A stretch of DNA of 64,000 nt from Gemmatimonadota bacterium (GCA_026702745.1 JAPPBT010000102.1:102555-166554); one strand, 5' to 3'. Shown: positions 1 to 8,837, counted from the first letter of the stretch. Translations and numbers: made by a program. Notes: generated by a model not told the origin, from the sequence alone.

Positions 1-741
1 TACATGGGCGCGAACCGGCCGGACGTCGAGAAATCCATCATACCCAGTACGTGGCGGGAAAACGGGATGGGTATCTACGGCGACACGGGCAAATTCTCCT
101 ACAGGGCCTACATCGTCAACGGGCTCAGAGGCTCCAAGTTCTCGTCGGGTGGCCTGCGCGGCGGCCGGCAGAAAGGCGGCAGAGCGGTAAGCGACCATTT
201 CGCGCTGGTTGGACGGGTGGACGTCACGCCGCAGCCCGGATTCCTCTTCGGCGGGTCATTCTACTATGGCAACTCGGGCCAGGATCTGGCACGGGAAAAT
301 ACCAACGTCAAGGTCCCGACGGGCATCTACGAAGGCCATGTCGACATTCGCCATTCGGGACTGTGGCTGAGCGCCCTCGCCGCCTACGCGAAACTGGGTG
401 ACGTGGCGGCGTTGAACGATGCACTCGGCTATACCGATAACGGTTCCGTGGGTGAATCGTTGAATGGATTCTACGTCCAGGCCGGATACGACCTGTTGCA
501 CCGCTCCAGCTACGTCGGCCAGTCCTTCATGCCGTACCTGCGATACGAGCGCGTGAACACGCAGACCTCCGTGCCTTCGGGTTACGCATCAAACCCGGTA
601 AACGACAAGGGCAGCATAACGTTTGGCGCCGCCTATCAGCCCGAACCCAGGATCGTGTTCAAGGTAGATTACAAGAACAACACCAACGAAGCGGACTCGG
701 GACTCGATCAGTTCAACTTACAGGTCGGATACGTCTTCTAG
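1..741 (+). CDS. Outer-membrane beta-barrel (porin-like) protein, 3' part
   Basis: The reading frame is open from the left edge of the window, so the start lies outside; about 246 residues are visible. The sequence is rich in alternating hydrophobic, aromatic and glycine residues and ends in Tyr-Val-Phe, the C-terminal aromatic typical of barrels inserted by the BAM machinery. The piece near RPDVEKSIIPSTWRENG followed by a GLRGGRQKG block is the best conserved-looking part. The stop is 3 bases before apbE, so it probably heads the flavin/iron operon and could be the outer-membrane component of that system. Substrate is unknown; the barrel assignment rests on composition and the C-terminal signature. 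Confidence 0.75.
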   Translation, partial: YMGANRPDVEKSIIPSTWRENGMGIYGDTGKFSYRAYIVNGLRGSKFSSGGLRGGRQKGGRAVSDHFALVGRVDVTPQPGFLFGGSFYYGNSGQDLARENTNVKVPTGIYEGHVDIRHSGLWLSALAAYAKLGDVAALNDALGYTDNGSVGESLNGFYVQAGYDLLHRSSYVGQSFMPYLRYERVNTQTSVPSGYASNPVNDKGSITFGAAYQPEPRIVFKVDYKNNTNEADSGLDQFNLQVGYVF

Positions 742-744
742 CTC

Positions 745-1755
745 ATGATCATCAGCCTGTTACTCATACCCTGGTTAACCCTGCTGCCCGAAGACCGGCC
801 GGACCCCGTGCGCATCGAGCGTCATCTGACCCTGATGGGTACTACGCTGGTGATCTCGGTCGAAGCTCGGGATCGGGCCACGGCCCTTGATGCGAGCGAA
901 AAAGCGCTGGCGGTGCTGCATCAGGCGGAGCGGAGACTGTCGACCTGGACGAACGATTCCGAACTGTCTCGATTGAACGAAGCCGAGGTGGGGCGGACGG
1001 TGAGCCTGTCCCCCGAACTGGCTGCGGATCTGACCGAAGCCCGGCGGTGGTGGATCGCGACCGGCGGTGCTTTCGATCCCGGGATCGGGAAGCTCACGGA
1101 GATATGGGGCCTGCGGAGCGGCGGGAAGAAACCTACCCGCGCGCTGCTCGACCGGACGGCGGACTTGCCGGGGTTGGAGGCGCTGGAAATGGACGGGCCT
1201 ACCGCCGCTCGGCGGCATGCCGACTTGCGCATTGACGAAGGTGGATTCGGTAAAGGCGCCGGCCTGGACGACGCCGTACGAAAACTGAAGGAGACGGATG
1301 CGACGGTCGCCATGATCAACCTGGGCGGACAGGTAGCCCTTTTCGGTTCCGGCGAATCCGTTCGTTTCGAGGTGGCGGATCCTTCGGACCGTCAACGCGT
1401 CGCCCTGACACTGACCATCGACCGGGGAGCACTGGCCACATCGGGGAACAGCGAGAGAGGTCTCGTGATCGGCGATCGGACCTATAGCCATATCCTTGAC
1501 CCGAACAGCGGGATGCCCGTGCCGGATTTCGGTTCGCTGACCGTGTGGGCCGATGACGCCTTAGCGGCGGACTGCCTTTCGACCGGCCTTTACGTGCTCG
1601 GACCGGAGAAAGCCCTGGACTGGGCGGCGGAATACACAGGGATTGAAGTACTCGTCCTGGAATCTACAGATGATGGTCTGAACGCCCGCGCGACAACCGG
1701 ATTCAGGGGCCGAATCGATTCAGGAGGATCGGATGTCGTCCTGTCCTTCCGCTAA
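745..1755 (+). CDS. apbE: FAD:protein FMN transferase (ApbE)
   Basis: ApbE attaches FMN covalently to a Thr of extracytoplasmic acceptor proteins, with FAD as donor. The 336-residue protein has the family order: a MGTT box near residue 30, a DPGIGKLTEIWGL segment, DEGGFGKGAGLD (family DLGGIAKGYAVD) near 165, INLGGQ near 191, a TSGNSERG turn, YSHILDPNSG (family HIIDP-x-TG, metal/FAD binding) near 245 and an ADDALAADCLSTGLYVLG helix. A short hydrophobic N-terminus is consistent with export. It starts 3 bases after the barrel gene and its 3' end overlaps the next gene by 23 bases. That neighbour, an FMN-binding protein, is its likely substrate. Confidence 0.93.
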   Translation: MIISLLLIPWLTLLPEDRPDPVRIERHLTLMGTTLVISVEARDRATALDASEKALAVLHQAERRLSTWTNDSELSRLNEAEVGRTVSLSPELAADLTEARRWWIATGGAFDPGIGKLTEIWGLRSGGKKPTRALLDRTADLPGLEALEMDGPTAARRHADLRIDEGGFGKGAGLDDAVRKLKETDATVAMINLGGQVALFGSGESVRFEVADPSDRQRVALTLTIDRGALATSGNSERGLVIGDRTYSHILDPNSGMPVPDFGSLTVWADDALAADCLSTGLYVLGPEKALDWAAEYTGIEVLVLESTDDGLNARATTGFRGRIDSGGSDVVLSFR

Positions 1756-2332
1756 TTGCGAATCGTCACGGCCGGACTTGCAGTCGGCATTTCGGTTCGG
1801 CTCATGGTTGCTTGCGGCTGTAGCACTGATAGCGATACCGGCCACTGCGTCCGCCAACGTTTATCTTACGGTTGGCGAAGCGCTCGAAATGGCATTCCCG
1901 GAATGCGAAATAGAGCGGCGGACGATTTACCTGACGAAGCAGCAGACAACCGATGCCGGCGGAATGGCACGGGTGGAACTGAACAGTGCAATCATTTACC
2001 CCTACGTGGCGTTGAAGGAAGGCCGTATCGCCGGTGTCGCGTATTTCGACAATCATATCGTGCGGACACTGGATGAGACGATTATGGTGGCCATTGATCC
2101 GGACGACAGGGTGCATCGCGTGGAACTGCTGGTGTTCAATGAACCGCCCGAGTACATACCGCCGGATGCCTGGTATCGTTTGTTCCCGGGTCAGCGATTG
2201 GACGACCACCTCGCCGTGAACCGGGGAATACGCGGCATACTGGGTGCAACCTTAACGACGCGCAGCACCACCGACGCGGTACGGCGCATGCTGGCGATTC
2301 ATCATGTTATCAAGGATCAACTGGAACGTTGA
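1733..2332 (+). CDS. FMN-binding domain protein (likely ApbE substrate)
   Basis: A 199-residue exported protein. The ATG follows an AGGAGG box by 5 bases and lies inside the apbE 3' end. A hydrophobic signal/anchor segment covers roughly residues 24-42, followed by an FMN_bind-type domain. Near residues 168-176 it has GILGATLTT, matching the flavinylation signature seen in NqrC/RnfG (S-G-A-T), with Leu in place of the usual Ser. Thr173 is the predicted FMN attachment site. Inference: it relays electrons outside the cytoplasm between the membrane protein downstream and an acceptor such as ferric iron. Its stop overlaps the next start (TTGA), indicating translational coupling. Confidence 0.82.
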   Translation: MSSCPSANCESSRPDLQSAFRFGSWLLAAVALIAIPATASANVYLTVGEALEMAFPECEIERRTIYLTKQQTTDAGGMARVELNSAIIYPYVALKEGRIAGVAYFDNHIVRTLDETIMVAIDPDDRVHRVELLVFNEPPEYIPPDAWYRLFPGQRLDDHLAVNRGIRGILGATLTTRSTTDAVRRMLAIHHVIKDQLER

Positions 2333-2823
2333 ACAGAATCGAAGCCTGGTTCGTGCATATCTCGACGATCCTCGTCGGGGTCACCGGGGTGATTTATGCC
2401 GTCATGCGGTACCTGATGGAACCCGTGGATACATATTCCGTGGTCAGCCACCCGTGGCAGCCCGGCGTACAATATCTCCATATCGTGGTCGCCCCGTTCG
2501 CGGTGTTCGCCATCGGGCTGATCTGGAAAAACCATATCTACGACCACTATCGACGCAGACTGACGACCGGACGGCGCAGTGGAATAAGTCTGATACTGAC
2601 CATGGCGCCAATGGTCGTATCCGGATACCTGATACAGGTGTCGGTCGGCGAATCCTGGCGCATCGTCTGGATCGTCGTCCATTGCATTACGTCATTCCTA
2701 TGGATAACCGGTTACCTTGTACACCAGGTGACCCATCTTCGTAAAAAGGGGACACTGCCTATTCGAAAAACACCTTTCAGTTCCGTAGCAAGTACCAGCA
2801 TAGGACCCTCTGACACGAGATAA
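2329..2823 (+). CDS. Polytopic membrane protein, b-type cytochrome-like
   Basis: A 164-residue protein with about four membrane helices (roughly residues 8-28, 48-66, 83-104 and 112-136). Several His residues sit in or beside them (HIS near 10, YLHIV near 52, KNH near 70, VVHC near 123, YLVHQVTH near 135), as in small di-haem cytochrome b modules. It starts at a TTG that overlaps the stop of the FMN-binding gene and ends 3 bases before feoA. In this position it would pass electrons through the inner membrane to the flavoprotein. Haem binding is inferred from His placement only; I do not assign a named family. Confidence 0.6.
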   Translation: MNRIEAWFVHISTILVGVTGVIYAVMRYLMEPVDTYSVVSHPWQPGVQYLHIVVAPFAVFAIGLIWKNHIYDHYRRRLTTGRRSGISLILTMAPMVVSGYLIQVSVGESWRIVWIVVHCITSFLWITGYLVHQVTHLRKKGTLPIRKTPFSSVASTSIGPSDTR

Positions 2824-2826
2824 CCC

Positions 2827-3090
2827 ATGCACTCTGAACTCTTTACCAATACAACGGCGCAAACGATTCGCCTGGATGAACTGAAGCCCGGTGAAAAAGG
2901 AACGATCCGACAGATCAAGGGTACGGCGGGGGAAGAAGTTCACCTGATGGAACTGGGGCTGCTTCCCGGCACAACCGTCGAACTGATCAAACGTGCACCC
3001 ATGGGCGACCCGATCGAGATTCGCGTACGGAGCTACCACCTGTCTATTCGTTGCTCGGAAGCCCGTTCGGTCATGGTGGAAAGAGGCTGA
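2827..3090 (+). CDS. feoA: FeoA domain protein
   Basis: An 87-residue SH3-like FeoA protein, a small cytosolic partner of the FeoB Fe(II) transporter. The core runs from LDELKPGEKGTIRQIKG through HLMELGLLPGTTVELIKRAP to the DPIEIRVRSYHLSIR strand, the normal FeoA layout. It is separated from feoB by the PepSY-type gene and a small unknown gene rather than lying directly beside it. That arrangement links the flavin redox genes to iron uptake. Length is typical for the family (75-90 residues). Confidence 0.9.
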   Translation: MHSELFTNTTAQTIRLDELKPGEKGTIRQIKGTAGEEVHLMELGLLPGTTVELIKRAPMGDPIEIRVRSYHLSIRCSEARSVMVERG

Positions 3091-3109
3091 ACTGAAGGTT
3101 ACAAAAAAA

Positions 3110-3148
3110 GGACTATCGGTTCGGCTGGCCAGCTCTCCCCGATAGTCC
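3110..3148. terminator. Perfect 10-bp inverted repeat after feoA
   Basis: GGACTATCGG at 3110-3119 pairs perfectly with CCGATAGTCC at 3139-3148 around a 19-base loop. A run of seven A precedes the left arm, so on the minus strand the stem is followed by seven T. It has the form of an intrinsic terminator for minus-strand transcription; on the plus strand it lacks a U tail and may only attenuate or end the feoA message partially. Confidence 0.5.
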
Positions 3149-3262
3149 CTGGACCAGGGGGATACGTACGCGTTTAGGGTACAATCCGATCCCGGCCTGT
3201 ATTATTGAATATATGCCCCCTGGTGCTCGGTGTCAAATTCATCGGATCACTGTGGGGCTTAC

Positions 3263-4468
3263 ATGTTTCGCAAAACCATTTTCTGGATCCATCTCTCCTC
3301 GGGTGTCGTCGCCGGCGTGGTCATTCTGATCATGTCCGTCACCGGCGTGCTGCTCACCTTCCAAAGCCAGATCGTCGACTTCGCCAACCGGGATTACTCC
3401 ACGGTCCGCCCACCCCATTCGGGCGCGGAGCGCATGGATCTCGATGCGGTGCTGTCGGCGGTCCGGAACGTCGAAACCGTAACGGAACCCACCTCCGTCA
3501 CCATCCGTCCCGATCCGGACGAGGCGTACGTCGTGCGATTCGGCCGAGCGAAAACCGTCTTCGTCGATCCTTATAACGGGGAGGTCCGGGGCGAAGGAAA
3601 CATCGCCGTCCGCGATTTCCTGCGCGAGATTGTGTACTGGCACCGCTGGTTCGCCGCGGAGGACGAGAACAGGGCAGTCGCCCGCGCGGTTACGGGCGCC
3701 TGCAACCTGGCGTTCTTCTTCCTGACCATCACGGGACTTTACATCTGGTGGCCCCGCAGGTGGACCTTCGCTGCTTTTAAGGCGGTCTTCCTTCCAAACT
3801 TCAAAGTCAAGGGAAAGACCAGGGATTTCAACTGGCACAATTCCTTCGGCATCTGGTGCCTTCCCGCCCTCTTCCTGATCTCACTGAGCGGCGTGGTCAT
3901 ATCCTATCGTTGGGCCGGCAACCTGGTCTACACGCTCACGGGAACGGAACCCCCGCAACGGACTTCACAGGCCGCCGCGGAACCGGAATACCCGGAGGAG
4001 GAATCCGCGCCGTCCCCTTTCGCGCCGTCCGAGTCCTTTCTGGATGCGGCGCGGAAGCAGGTTCCAGAATGGGCGTACATCACCCTGAACCTGCAGAAAG
4101 AAGGCGCGGTAACCACCACACTGACCGTATCTGAAATGGACAATCGCATTCCGCTGACCCGATCGACCCTTACCGTATCTACGAGCGATGCGGAATTAGT
4201 CGAATGGGTACCCTTCACCAGCCTGAACATGGGACGGCAGATCCGCACATGGCTGCGCTGGATTCATACGGGCGAAGCGGCCGGTTGGTTCGGCCAGCTC
4301 ATCGCAGGCGTGGCGTCGGCCGGCGCCGTGGTCCTGGTCTGGACGGGGCTTTCGCTGGCATGGCGGCGATTACGAAGGTTCAACAGAACCCGGCAAGACA
4401 GGGCATACACTACGAAGGATATACCAGGAGAATCCGATGAAGAACCACACTTTGCTCGCACAGGATGA
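3263..4468 (+). CDS. PepSY-associated membrane protein (ferric-reductase-like)
   Basis: A 401-residue PepSY-TM family protein (PiuB-like). The chosen ATG at 3263 gives MFRKTIFWIHLSSG, the standard N-terminal helix; a GTG 33 bases upstream would add an atypical leader. It has about four membrane helices, with the periplasmic PepSY region between the first and second. His residues in FWIHL, YWHRWF, NWHNSFG and WIHTGEA are placed as haem ligands. Members of this family reduce or handle iron complexes at the inner membrane. Position between feoA and feoB supports reduction of Fe(III) to feed Fe(II) transport (inference). Its last 32 bases overlap the next ORF. Confidence 0.85.
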   Translation: MFRKTIFWIHLSSGVVAGVVILIMSVTGVLLTFQSQIVDFANRDYSTVRPPHSGAERMDLDAVLSAVRNVETVTEPTSVTIRPDPDEAYVVRFGRAKTVFVDPYNGEVRGEGNIAVRDFLREIVYWHRWFAAEDENRAVARAVTGACNLAFFFLTITGLYIWWPRRWTFAAFKAVFLPNFKVKGKTRDFNWHNSFGIWCLPALFLISLSGVVISYRWAGNLVYTLTGTEPPQRTSQAAAEPEYPEEESAPSPFAPSESFLDAARKQVPEWAYITLNLQKEGAVTTTLTVSEMDNRIPLTRSTLTVSTSDAELVEWVPFTSLNMGRQIRTWLRWIHTGEAAGWFGQLIAGVASAGAVVLVWTGLSLAWRRLRRFNRTRQDRAYTTKDIPGESDEEPHFARTG

Positions 4469-4835
4469 AGAGAACCTGACCCGGGTTTACCGATGCCACT
4501 CCGGTCATATACATGTCATCTATCGGCGCATCAACATCGCCCTGTCGACGGGCGAGTTCCGCGAACTCCTGGACTGCGTCGTACAGACCTTCGAGTACAT
4601 TCAGAAACAAAGCCCGGAGAGCATGGCATCGAAACACATCGACGTGACGTTCGACGACACTGTCGTTAAAATGCCCCTGCCCGCCTTCAGCATGTTCGTG
4701 CATGTCCTCAGACGGGCTATGACAAGTTTTCAGCGACTTTTTTCCGACAATCCCGAACAACCGGTCGAATCAGGGCAGCAACGCACGGCCAAGCTCATCC
4801 CCTTTGCACCGTGCAGATACAGCCACCTGAATTGA
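4437..4835 (+). CDS. Small conserved-looking protein of unknown function
   Basis: A 132-residue soluble protein I do not recognise. The N-terminal half has the pattern YRCHSGHIHVIYRRINIAL followed by an amphipathic helix (EFRELLDCVVQTFEYI). The middle contains HIDVTFDDTVVKMPL, and there is no signal peptide. A GGAGAA box lies 4-9 bases before the ATG, which overlaps the PepSY gene, so it is probably translated from the same message. The Cys/His pairs near the N-terminus could bind metal, but this is only a suggestion. Confidence 0.6.
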   Translation: MKNHTLLAQDEENLTRVYRCHSGHIHVIYRRINIALSTGEFRELLDCVVQTFEYIQKQSPESMASKHIDVTFDDTVVKMPLPAFSMFVHVLRRAMTSFQRLFSDNPEQPVESGQQRTAKLIPFAPCRYSHLN

Positions 4836-4837
4836 GC

Positions 4838-4882
4838 GGCCAGGCGGGGCAAGGCCAGACGGGGCAAGGCCAGGCGGGGCAA
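4838..4882 (+). repeat. Three tandem 15-bp GC-rich units
   Basis: The unit GGCCAGGCGGGGCAA occurs three times in direct succession (the middle copy has A for G at one place) just after the stop of the preceding small gene. It is of the same style as repeats found elsewhere in the window, at gene junctions and inside genes. The AT-rich stretch that follows (about 4915-4960) is the only likely promoter region for feoB. Confidence 0.9.
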
Positions 4883-5022
4883 GGTATGGTCAGCCCGGAC
4901 ATCCCATGCGCTTCGCTTTTTATTCCCTTATGTGATGTATTTAGTTATATTGTTTCGATCCGGGCTTGACGGTTTTCCGGCCCGGTTTTGATCCCGATCC
5001 CATTCAAGAATCAACCGGTGAC

Positions 5023-7233
5023 ATGGCCGAAACAACCAATACATACACGGCACGGGAATCCGTGTACGATGTACTCCTCGTCGGCAACCCGAATACCGGC
5101 AAGACGTCCGTATTCAATTCGTTGACCGGGCTCCGTCAGAAAACGGGCAACTATCCCGGCGTGACCGTGGAGAAGAAAACGGGCACCGTGACGGGTCCGG
5201 ACGGCGGCACGCTTCGCCTGCACGACATGCCGGGGATGTACAGCCTTACCCCGAAGTCCCTCGACGACTCCATCGCCCGGGAGGTGCTGATCGGGGAGGC
5301 GGACGAGGAGCTGGACATCCGCCTCATCGTGGTCGTGGCGGACGCTTCGAACCTCAACCGGAACCTCTACCTGGTCACCCAGCTCATCGACCTCGGCATC
5401 CCCGTCGCCGTGGCCATGAACATGATGGACAACGCCGTCAGCAGCGGCATCCACATCGACCTGGACGCGCTTTCCGAACAACTGCAGGTCCCGATCGTTC
5501 CCGTGGTCGCTTCCCGCCAACAGGGCATAGACGAACTGAGACGGATGATGTTCGACCAGATCGGTCCGGTGGATCGGGATGCACGGACGGACGGTTCGAC
5601 GGAGTCAGCCAGGGACGCGGTTTCCTTCGCCGAACGGTTTCCGCGGAGGCGGCTGCTGGGTGGTTTGCTCGACGAAGCGCTCGCCCCTGCGGCGGCGTGG
5701 TTCGGAGAACATACGAATCTGAACGAGGTGGCGCAGGCGTCGGAAGCGCTGCGCGTGACCTCGAGCGACCAGGCGCTGCAGACGTGGATGGAAGGCCGCC
5801 AGGATCCCTCTTGCAAGGAAGACCTGAAACGCATCGTGGAGCAGACGCGGGGCAGGCTGGACGAAATGCAGGTCCCGTGGCGCATGCTGGAGACCATCCT
5901 GCGGTATGACCAGATCGACGATCTCTATTCCAGGGTCGTGCGGGAGGATCGGGATGTCCAGGACAGCCTGAGTGTCCGGCTGGACCGCGCTTTCACCCAC
6001 CGGATTGCCGGTCCGGTCATCGTCCTGGCCGTGTTCGCGCTGGTCTTCCAGTCCATATTTTCCTGGGCCGAAGCGCCCATGACGCTTATCGAGGACGGGA
6101 TCGCCGCCCTGGGTGCCTTCGTCTACCAGTTTCTGCCCGCCGGCATGCTGCGGGACCTGCTCGTGGATGGCGTCATCGCCGGCGTGGGCGCCGTGCTGGT
6201 CTTCCTCCCCCAGATCCTCTTCCTCTTCTTCTTCCTGGCGCTGCTCGAAGACACGGGCTACATGGCCCGCGTCGCCTTCATTATGGACCGGTTCATGAAG
6301 AGCATGGGCCTGTCCGGCCACTCGGTCATGCCGCTGCTTTCGTCATTTGCCTGTGCGATTCCCGGCATCATGGCGACCCGTACGATCAAGAACTGGAAAG
6401 ACCGCCTCATCACCATCATGATCGCGCCGTTGATGAGCTGCAGCGCCCGTCTGCCTGTTTACATCCTGCTGATCGGCGCGTTCTTTCCGTCCATGACGAT
6501 TCTGGGCGTGTTCACGCTGCAGGGGCTCATGCTGTTTTCCATGTACATATTCGGGATCGTCGTCGCCATCGGCGCCGCACTGGTCTTCAAGCGGTTATTC
6601 ATGAAGGACGCCGTTCCCACGAGTTTCGTCATGGAACTGCCGCCCTACCGGCGTCCGTCCCTGAAGTGGGTGCTCCTGCAGATGTACGAACGGGCGAAGG
6701 TCTTCGTTACAGAAGCGGGCCAGATCATCCTTGCCATATCGGTCGTCCTCTGGTTTCTCGCCTCGTACCCGCAGCCCGACGACTATGAAGCCATGTCGTC
6801 TCGATCGCGCATACAGCAGAGCTACGCCGGACAGCTCGGCCAGTTGATCGAACCGGCCATCGAGCCGCTCGGGTTCGACTGGAAGGTGGGCATCGGCCTG
6901 ATCACCTCCTTCGTCGCCCGGGAAGTGCTGGTGAGCACCATGGCCACGATCTACAATGTGGAGGAGGCCGACGAGACCTCGGTAGATCTCCGGTCATCGC
7001 TTCAGGACGATGTGGACCCGGAGACGGGCGAGCGGTTGTATACGCCACTGGTGGCGGTCGCGCTCATGGTCTTCTTCGCCCTGGCTTGCCAGTGCATGGC
7101 CACGGTCGCCATAGTGAAGCGGGAGACCAACGGCTGGAAATGGCCCATCGTCATGGTCCTGTACATGACGGCCCTGGCCTATGTGGGATCCTTCGTCGTT
7201 TACCAGGGGGGACGGCTCCTGGGATTCGGATAA
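5023..7233 (+). CDS. feoB: Ferrous iron transport protein B (FeoB)
   Basis: Fe(II) transporter of the inner membrane with an N-terminal G domain. With the ATG at 5023 it has 736 residues, normal for FeoB; an in-frame TTG at 4966 is a weaker alternative. The G motifs are visible: GNPNTGKTS (G1), DMPGMYSL (G3), NMMD (G4) and a VVASRQQG G5-like loop. The helical gate segments follow, including EDTGYMARVAFIMDRFM and the paired Gate motifs around GHSVMPLLSSFACAIPG and MIAPLMSCSARLPVY. The C-terminus carries further helices. It is the end point of the upstream flavin/PepSY genes and is followed by its usual small Cys-rich partner. Confidence 0.97.
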   Translation: MAETTNTYTARESVYDVLLVGNPNTGKTSVFNSLTGLRQKTGNYPGVTVEKKTGTVTGPDGGTLRLHDMPGMYSLTPKSLDDSIAREVLIGEADEELDIRLIVVVADASNLNRNLYLVTQLIDLGIPVAVAMNMMDNAVSSGIHIDLDALSEQLQVPIVPVVASRQQGIDELRRMMFDQIGPVDRDARTDGSTESARDAVSFAERFPRRRLLGGLLDEALAPAAAWFGEHTNLNEVAQASEALRVTSSDQALQTWMEGRQDPSCKEDLKRIVEQTRGRLDEMQVPWRMLETILRYDQIDDLYSRVVREDRDVQDSLSVRLDRAFTHRIAGPVIVLAVFALVFQSIFSWAEAPMTLIEDGIAALGAFVYQFLPAGMLRDLLVDGVIAGVGAVLVFLPQILFLFFFLALLEDTGYMARVAFIMDRFMKSMGLSGHSVMPLLSSFACAIPGIMATRTIKNWKDRLITIMIAPLMSCSARLPVYILLIGAFFPSMTILGVFTLQGLMLFSMYIFGIVVAIGAALVFKRLFMKDAVPTSFVMELPPYRRPSLKWVLLQMYERAKVFVTEAGQIILAISVVLWFLASYPQPDDYEAMSSRSRIQQSYAGQLGQLIEPAIEPLGFDWKVGIGLITSFVAREVLVSTMATIYNVEEADETSVDLRSSLQDDVDPETGERLYTPLVAVALMVFFALACQCMATVAIVKRETNGWKWPIVMVLYMTALAYVGSFVVYQGGRLLGFG

Positions 7234-7238
7234 GCGTC

Positions 7239-7331
7239 GTCGGACTGTCTAGCAGCCGTCGGACCGCCTGGTAGCTGTCGGACCGCCTGGTAGCTGTCGG
7301 ACCACTTGGCAGCCGCCGGACCGCTTGGCTT
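7239..7331 (+). repeat. Tandem 19-bp repeats between feoB and its Cys-rich partner
   Basis: Four full 19-base units of the form GTCGGACCGCCTGGTAGCT (7239-7257, 7258-7276, 7277-7295, 7296-7314) and a partial fifth unit fill the gap between feoB and the next gene. The two central copies are identical; the outer ones differ at a few bases. No gene or hairpin terminator is evident within them. Confidence 0.9.
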
Positions 7332-7359
7332 TTAACCCGTCCGCCATTATCTTGCTATC

Positions 7360-7626
7360 ATGGACCTTCAAACTCTGATCGTCGCCATAGTCGTGGGGGT
7401 CGCGGCCGCGTCTGTCTTGCGCACCTTCACCCGGCAGTTCACCTCCCGGGACCGGAAGGGATGCGGAAGCTGCGCTCACGGCGGCTCGGTGCTGACCGGG
7501 CTGACCGGGCTGACCGGACAGACCGGGCAGTCCAGGCTGACCAGCGCATCGCGGGACGACGAGCTGATCCAGGTGGAGTTGATCCAGGTGAAGCCGATCC
7601 AGGTGGATGAGTCCGTCCGGGAATAG
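7360..7626 (+). CDS. FeoB-associated Cys-rich membrane protein
   Basis: An 88-residue protein with one N-terminal helix (about residues 5-22) and a cytoplasmic CGSC pair near residue 35, the form of the small FeoB-associated Cys-rich proteins that follow feoB in many bacteria. The core ends at about residue 42. The rest is low complexity: five 9-bp units (CTGACCGGG type, 7492-7536) encode a Gly-Leu-Thr-rich stretch, and three 15-bp units (7564-7608) encode LIQVE-like repeats. The tail therefore seems to be a repeat-driven extension. Iron or redox handling at FeoB is presumed from the family context. Confidence 0.8.
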   Translation: MDLQTLIVAIVVGVAAASVLRTFTRQFTSRDRKGCGSCAHGGSVLTGLTGLTGQTGQSRLTSASRDDELIQVELIQVKPIQVDESVRE

Positions 7627-7661
7627 CTTACGCCTTAGAGGCAACGGTCGACTTCAATCAA

Positions 7662-8228
7662 ATGTCCATACTCGATACGATCCGGAACAGAAGGTCGATT
7701 TACGAATTCAAGCCGGAACCGGTCCCCCGGGAAGTGATCGCCCGCGTGCTCGAAACCGCCGTTTGGGCGCCGAACCACAAGCTGACGGAACCGTGGCGCT
7801 TCCTGGTCGTCACCGGGAAGACCAAGGAAACCCTGGCGAAAATCTACTGCAGGATCCAGCGGGAAAAGACGAAATCGGACGATTCCGGCATCCTGCGGAA
7901 GGCGACGGAGAAGGGCTATGCCAAGATCATGTCCAAGCCCGTGATCATCGGCGTGGTCTGCAGGAAGGACGCGGACGCCTTCCGAGCGCGGGAGGATTAC
8001 GCGGCCACCTGCTGCGCCATACACAATATCGCCCTGGCCGCCTGGGAAGAAGGCATCGGCATGCAGTGGAGCACGGGAGGGCTGATCCGGGATCCCGATA
8101 CGCTGGAACTGCTTAAAATCAACGACAGGGAAGAAGAGATCGTAGGATTCCTCTACACCGGCTATCCCGCGCAGGTTCCCGCCCAGAAGAGAGTGCCGGC
8201 CGCCGAACGGACCGAGTGGTTCACCTGA
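7662..8228 (+). CDS. Nitroreductase family protein
   Basis: A 188-residue FMN-dependent NAD(P)H oxidoreductase of the nitroreductase fold, closest in appearance to the short YdjA-type members. The N-terminus IRNRRSIYEFKPEPV and the WAPNHKLTEPWRFLVVTG block form the FMN phosphate and ring contacts. The middle AAIHNIALAAWEEGIGMQW (approximate family block) and a C-terminal GFLYTGYP complete the fold. It lies 35 bases after the Cys-rich gene, so it might be read through from the iron operon, but nothing fixes its substrate. Confidence 0.9.
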   Translation: MSILDTIRNRRSIYEFKPEPVPREVIARVLETAVWAPNHKLTEPWRFLVVTGKTKETLAKIYCRIQREKTKSDDSGILRKATEKGYAKIMSKPVIIGVVCRKDADAFRAREDYAATCCAIHNIALAAWEEGIGMQWSTGGLIRDPDTLELLKINDREEEIVGFLYTGYPAQVPAQKRVPAAERTEWFT

Positions 8229-8309
8229 CCGATTTGTCAACCCGTCCCGGGCCGATCAACCCATCCCGTCAACCCGTCTAAATCAACCTCGAAACAGCCT
8301 GGAGACACC

Positions 8310-8837
8310 ATGTCCGTAGTTTCCGAAAAACGATTCGAATCGGGATTCCTGTGGGACGACTACATGGGGAACAGCGAGAAGAATCTCGAGCGATTCCATG
8401 ATAATTACGACAAGTTCAATCTGGAAGGGGAGGACGCCAGCTTCTTCGCCGCCATCGGAACGCCCCTGAAGGTGCTGATCCTCGCGGAGGACTGGTGCGG
8501 CGACGTGGTGCAGAGCCTCCCGCCCATCGTCCGCATGCTGGAGGCCAGTCCATCCGTTTCTTACCGCATCTTCCGCCGGGACGAGAACCCGGACATCATG
8601 GACCGGTATCTCACCGACGGCTCGAAGGCCATTCCCTACCTGGTCTTCATGGACGCCGGCCGGAACGAACTGGCCCGGTGGGGACCGCGGCCCGAGGCGT
8701 GCCAGGCGATCATGCGGGACAACAAGGGCAGGATCCCCATGGATGAGATTTACCCGCGTATCCGCACCTGGTACCGGCAGAACGGAAACGGTCCCCTCGT
8801 CACGGAGATCCGGGACGTCCTCGAACGGATCACATAG
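8310..8837 (+). CDS. Thioredoxin-like protein with single active-site Cys
   Basis: A 175-residue thioredoxin-fold protein of the thioredoxin_9 type. The active-site position reads LAEDWCGDVVQSLPP near residues 57-71. This is WCGD instead of the classical WCxxC, so only one Cys is present and a two-Cys disulfide exchange cycle is not possible at this site. The cis-Pro loop is recognisable at KAIPYLVFMD near 109. No signal peptide. A GGAGAC box precedes the ATG. Related proteins occur in bacillithiol or peroxide contexts, but there is no such gene nearby; role unassigned. Confidence 0.8.
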   Translation: MSVVSEKRFESGFLWDDYMGNSEKNLERFHDNYDKFNLEGEDASFFAAIGTPLKVLILAEDWCGDVVQSLPPIVRMLEASPSVSYRIFRRDENPDIMDRYLTDGSKAIPYLVFMDAGRNELARWGPRPEACQAIMRDNKGRIPMDEIYPRIRTWYRQNGNGPLVTEIRDVLERIT

